A DNA stretch of 6,778 nucleotides from Candidatus Hydrogenedentota bacterium. Lineage in GTDB: Bacteria; Hydrogenedentota; Hydrogenedentia; Hydrogenedentales; CAITNO01. Below are positions 5,009 to 6,778 of this stretch, piece by piece. Made by a program: the position numbers and the translations under genes. Below the pieces are notes generated by a model. It was not told the origin of the DNA. It saw only the letters and a program-made list of their open reading frames with translations, and made no database searches. The stretch is from NCBI GenBank assembly GCA_903822375.1, contig CAIJOU010000120.1:1-6778 (forward strand), in the 5' to 3' direction. Numbering within the stretch: position 1 is the stretch's first letter; the number at the start of each line of letters is the position of its first letter.

Positions 5009-6778
5009 ATGGCACGATATTTTACGGCCTGCGTGTGCGCAACGTTGATGACGGCCGGCGCGGCCGGTGCGGCGGACCTCCCCCGGTCCGAACATCCCCG
5101 GCCGGACATGCTTCGCGCCCAGTGGATGAATCTGAACGGGGAATGGGAATTCACCGAAACCAACGACGACGAGGCGTCTTTCCTGGCCAGCGACGCGGAA
5201 TATCCCGACAAGATTGTCGTGCCCTTCTGCCGTGAGAGTGAACTCTCCGGGCTGGCACGCAAGGATTTTGTGCGCAATGTGTGGTACCGGCGCAGCGTGG
5301 ACGTGCCCGCAGGCTGGTCCGGCAAGCGCGTTCTGCTGCACGTGGGCGCGTGCGACTGGAAGACCACCGCGTGGGTGAACGGCAAGGCGGCCGGCACGCA
5401 CACCGGCGGCAGTGCGGCCTTTGCTTTCGACATCACGCCACTGCTCAAGTCCGGCGAGAACACGGTGGTCATCCACGCTTTTGACGACGTGCGGTCCGGC
5501 GCGCAGGCCGGGGGCAAGCAGTCGCCCAAGCAGGAGAGTTTCGGCTGCATGTACACGCGCACCACCGGCATCTGGCAGACGGTCTGGCTGGAGGCGGTGG
5601 GCACCTCCTATGTTGAAAAGTTCCGCGTGACCCCCGACCCCGACCACGCGCGCGCACGGCTGTGGGTGCATGTCGAGGGCTTCTCGGCGGGCATGACCCT
5701 GCGCGCCGCGGCCAAGGTGGACGGCCGCGAGGTGGGCAAAGCCGAGGCGGCCGTGGCGGGGGGAAATGCGACGATAGACCTGCCCGTTTCGGAAGTGCGC
5801 CTATGGCATCCCGGCTCGCCGCTGCTCTATGACCTGCGCCTGACCCTGGCCGCGGCGGACGGCGCGGAGGTGGACGGGCTGGACAGCTATTTCGGACTGC
5901 GGACCGTGACCATCGAGGGCCGGGCGCTGCTCATCAACAAGCAGCCCGTGTTCCAGCGGACCGTCCTGGACCAGGGCTTTTACCCGGACGGCGTGTGGAC
6001 GGCGCCCAGCGACGAGGCGCTCAAGCACGACATCGAGCTGTCCATGGAGGCCGGGTTCAACGGGGCGCGCCTGCACCAGAAGGTGTTTGAGCCGCGCTTC
6101 CTGTACTGGGCCGACAAGCTGGGCTACCTGGTGTGGGGCGAGTTTCCGAACTGGGGGCTGGACTACAAAAACCCCGCCTGCGAACTGCCCGTGGTGAATG
6201 AATGGCGCGAGGTTGTCGAGCGCGACTGCAGCCACCCCGCCATCATCGGCTGGTGCCCCTTCAACGAGACGCCCGCCGAGGCGGTAAGGCTCCAGAATGT
6301 CATCGTGGACATGACCCACGCCATTGACCCGACCCGTCCGGTGATTGAGTCGAGCGGTTATCATCACGGCCACCCCGACCCGGACGTGCTGGACGCCCAC
6401 GACTATGACCAGAAGCCCGAATCCTTCAAGGCGCGCTGGGACGCGCAGTGCGGCGACACCCTGCTGCCCGAGCGCTACACCGGCGGCGCGTCCAAGCCCG
6501 TGCCTTTCTTCCTGAGCGAATACGGCGGCATCGGCTGGACCGAGGATTCCAAGGGCTGGGGATACGGCAACAACCCGAAAACGCTGGACGAGTATTACGA
6601 GCGGTACAAGGGTCTCACGGACGCATTGCTCGACAACCGGTACCTCTTCGGCTTCTGCTACACGCAGTTGACCAATGTCGAGCAGGAGCAGAACGGCATC
6701 TACACCTTCGACCGCAAGCCGAAATTCGACACGGCCCGCATTCGCGCCGCCAACGCGCGCATTGCCGCCTATGAGCAG
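5009..6778 (+). CDS. Exported glycoside hydrolase family 2 enzyme, 3' end beyond window
   Basis: GH2 enzymes are retaining exo-glycosidases (beta-galactosidase, beta-glucuronidase, beta-mannosidase and others). The frame is open for 590 codons to the last base, with no stop. A short signal peptide probably ends at Ala21 (AGAAGA|AD). The N-terminal jelly-roll sugar-binding domain (about 25-195) has DWKTTAWVNGK (WVNG at 122-125) and closes with TTGIWQTVWLE (185-195). An immunoglobulin-like domain spans about 196-290. The TIM barrel follows with NGARLH (351-356), WGEFPNW (376-382), the acid/base Glu420 in FNET and the nucleophile Glu504 in SEYGG. The 84-residue gap between the two catalytic glutamates fits the family. 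YTQLTNVEQE (551-560) is the usual late barrel block, so little is probably missing. It resembles short GH2 proteins without the extra C-terminal domains of E. coli LacZ. Substrate cannot be read from the sequence. Its position after the GH127 gene suggests joint action on an arabinose-containing glycan. Confidence 0.93.
   Translation, partial: MARYFTACVCATLMTAGAAGAADLPRSEHPRPDMLRAQWMNLNGEWEFTETNDDEASFLASDAEYPDKIVVPFCRESELSGLARKDFVRNVWYRRSVDVPAGWSGKRVLLHVGACDWKTTAWVNGKAAGTHTGGSAAFAFDITPLLKSGENTVVIHAFDDVRSGAQAGGKQSPKQESFGCMYTRTTGIWQTVWLEAVGTSYVEKFRVTPDPDHARARLWVHVEGFSAGMTLRAAAKVDGREVGKAEAAVAGGNATIDLPVSEVRLWHPGSPLLYDLRLTLAAADGAEVDGLDSYFGLRTVTIEGRALLINKQPVFQRTVLDQGFYPDGVWTAPSDEALKHDIELSMEAGFNGARLHQKVFEPRFLYWADKLGYLVWGEFPNWGLDYKNPACELPVVNEWREVVERDCSHPAIIGWCPFNETPAEAVRLQNVIVDMTHAIDPTRPVIESSGYHHGHPDPDVLDAHDYDQKPESFKARWDAQCGDTLLPERYTGGASKPVPFFLSEYGGIGWTEDSKGWGYGNNPKTLDEYYERYKGLTDALLDNRYLFGFCYTQLTNVEQEQNGIYTFDRKPKFDTARIRAANARIAAYEQ

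Noticed and set aside
4853..5671. Minus-strand open frames covering the GH2 start and the intergenic repeats
   Set aside because: They are antisense to the GH2 N-terminal domain. Their repetitive ends only reflect translation of the 9-base repeats.

Overview
This window carries three protein-coding genes and their control regions. On the minus strand is a large predicted lipoprotein of unknown function (268-2172). Divergently on the plus strand are two exported carbohydrate-active enzymes: a GH127 (DUF1680) beta-L-arabinofuranosidase-type enzyme with an added C-terminal beta-sandwich-like domain (2427-4847), and a GH2 beta-galactosidase/beta-glucuronidase-type glycosidase (5009 to the window end, stop codon not reached). 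No RNA gene, transposase, phage gene or CRISPR array is visible.

Organism: bacterial, with purine-rich Shine-Dalgarno sites, Sec-type signal peptides and one lipobox, which suggests a Gram-negative-type envelope. The two enzyme genes are GC-rich. The lipoprotein gene looks less GC-rich (hand counts of two sampled lines gave about 48% versus 60%). Exported GH127 and GH2 enzymes of this style, with short palindromic and GTCCAY-type intergenic repeats, are in my experience typical of polysaccharide-degrading PVC-group (Planctomycetes, Verrucomicrobia, Lentisphaerae) or Hydrogenedentes-like genomes. That placement is an inference, not something the sequence proves.

Layout: 1-267 holds no convincing gene. 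268-2172 is the lipoprotein gene, transcribed leftwards. 2173-2426 is a divergent control region with two GC-rich palindromes that resemble each other, a sigma70-like promoter for the GH127 gene and a pair of TTGTCAG direct repeats across its -10. The GH127 gene is followed by a 161-base gap built from two arms of 9-base-period repeats in inverted orientation. The GH2 gene then begins.

Function: the two enzymes have complete catalytic residue sets and are probably expressed together to trim sugars, plausibly arabinose and galactose or uronic acid, from plant-type or algal-type glycans outside the cytoplasm. The lipoprotein has no recognised link to them beyond sharing the divergent promoter region. 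The window is mostly an ordinary accessory glycan-degradation locus. The parts most worth a second look are the non-coding repeats and the unrecognised lipoprotein.
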